A stretch of DNA of 64,000 bases, from assembly GCF_900156465.1 (NCBI RefSeq), contig NZ_LT707064.1:5905001-5969000 (forward strand), read 5' to 3'. The notes beneath the pieces were generated by a model. The model did no database searches, was not told the DNA's origin, and saw nothing but the letters and a program-made list of their open reading frames with translations. The first letter of the stretch is position 1, and each line of letters opens with the position of its first letter. Shown here one piece after another: positions 63,685-64,000 of this stretch. The translations under genes and the position numbers were made by a program. Source of the stretch: Pseudomonas sp. 7SR1. Lineage in GTDB: Bacteria; Pseudomonadota; Gammaproteobacteria; Pseudomonadales; Pseudomonadaceae.

Positions 63685-64000
63685 TCAGGCCTGGTTCAAC
63701 TGCGCCTTGAGCAGGTCGCGGAATGTCTGGATCAGCGGCTCGCGACTGCGGCCACGGCGCATGATCATCGAAAACGGTGCCTGGTAGCCGAACGTGGCCG
63801 GCAACAGCACCCGCAGGTCACCCTTGTCGACCCAGGCCTGGGCATAGTGTTCGGGCAGGTAACCGATGTAGGCGCCGGACAGCACCAGGATCAGTTGCGC
63901 CTCCATGCTTTCCACCGTCGCCGCACTGTGCTTGAAGCCGTGGCGGGCCAGTTCGGCCTGGCTCCAGTAACCACGCCCCACCATGCGCTGCTGGGTGATG
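63685..64000 (-). CDS. LysR-family transcriptional regulator, C-terminal part (cut by window edge)
   Basis: The frame is open to the window edge. The 105 visible residues (…ITQQRMVGRGYWSQAELARHG) match the second half of a LysR substrate-binding domain: VESMEAQLILVLSGAYIGYLPEHYAQAWVDKGDLRVLLP and a C-terminal helix FRDLLKAQLNQA. The DNA-binding part lies outside the window, so the effector and targets cannot be told. The DTW gene follows at once and may be in the same transcript. Confidence 0.85.
   Translation of the reverse strand, partial: ITQQRMVGRGYWSQAELARHGFKHSAATVESMEAQLILVLSGAYIGYLPEHYAQAWVDKGDLRVLLPATFGYQAPFSMIMRRGRSREPLIQTFRDLLKAQLNQA

Overview
This window is chromosomal DNA of a Pseudomonas, most probably of the P. 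fluorescens group. The gene content supports this (flgFGHIJKL with a flagellin-glycosylation locus, phhR-phhABC, plpD, a BapA/LapA-type adhesin with its own type I secretion genes), as do the high GC content, the Pseudomonas-type REP hairpins (TGTGGCGAGGG... and ATCGCGAGC/GCTCGCGAT) and near-exclusive use of GC-rich codons. The species call is an inference from gene content; no rRNA or tRNA is present.

Layout. (1) 1-24330, all on the minus strand: read in transcription order, the flagellar operon flgF-G-H-I-J-K-L behind a sigma-54-like site, followed by a flagellin-glycosylation island. The island consists of a giant multi-domain glycosyltransferase (Fgt1-like), six sugar-nucleotide and methylation genes packed with 1-11 nt overlaps (rfbF, rfbG, RmlC-like epimerase, NovU-like C-methyltransferase, ketoreductase, second methyltransferase), a CmcI-type O-methyltransferase, a second giant glycosyltransferase (Fgt2-like), a FabH-like ketoacyl synthase and a Maf/DUF115 protein. 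The edge of the window cuts a small unknown gene. Together these should make a CDP-activated, C-methylated and O-methylated 6-deoxyhexose and put it on flagellin. (2) 24512-28854: phenylalanine hydroxylation and its regulator, phhR divergent from phhABC. (3) 28935-37914: housekeeping and miscellaneous genes: nitroreductase, TrkH, two AraC regulators, a DUF962 protein, an LpxH-like phosphoesterase, an EamA transporter, a SelW-like protein and the type Vd autotransporter phospholipase PlpD. (4) 38008-44303: a FimV-like protein, a MarR regulator, RecQ, a UPF0149 protein and a DUF454 membrane protein. (5) 44405-50286: an accessory region with two tandem paralogues of unknown function. They have almost identical promoters and N-termini but unrelated C-terminal tips: one is lectin-like and AT-rich, the other is an RCC1-like propeller. 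(6) 50457-63005: a very large repeat-rich RTX adhesin, divergent from a complete type I secretion system (TolC-like, ABC transporter, HlyD-like). The adhesin frame is broken at a run of six C/G just before its secretion signal. (7) 63081-64000: a DTW-domain tRNA-modification protein and the end of a LysR regulator.

Two regions deserve most attention. One is the CDP-sugar C-methylation cassette inserted between two flagellin glycosyltransferases. The other is the surface-protein region, with its tip-swapped paralogue pair and an adhesin that carries near-perfect 738-bp tandem repeats, a VWA domain, a LapG-type TAAG site and a homopolymer frameshift.
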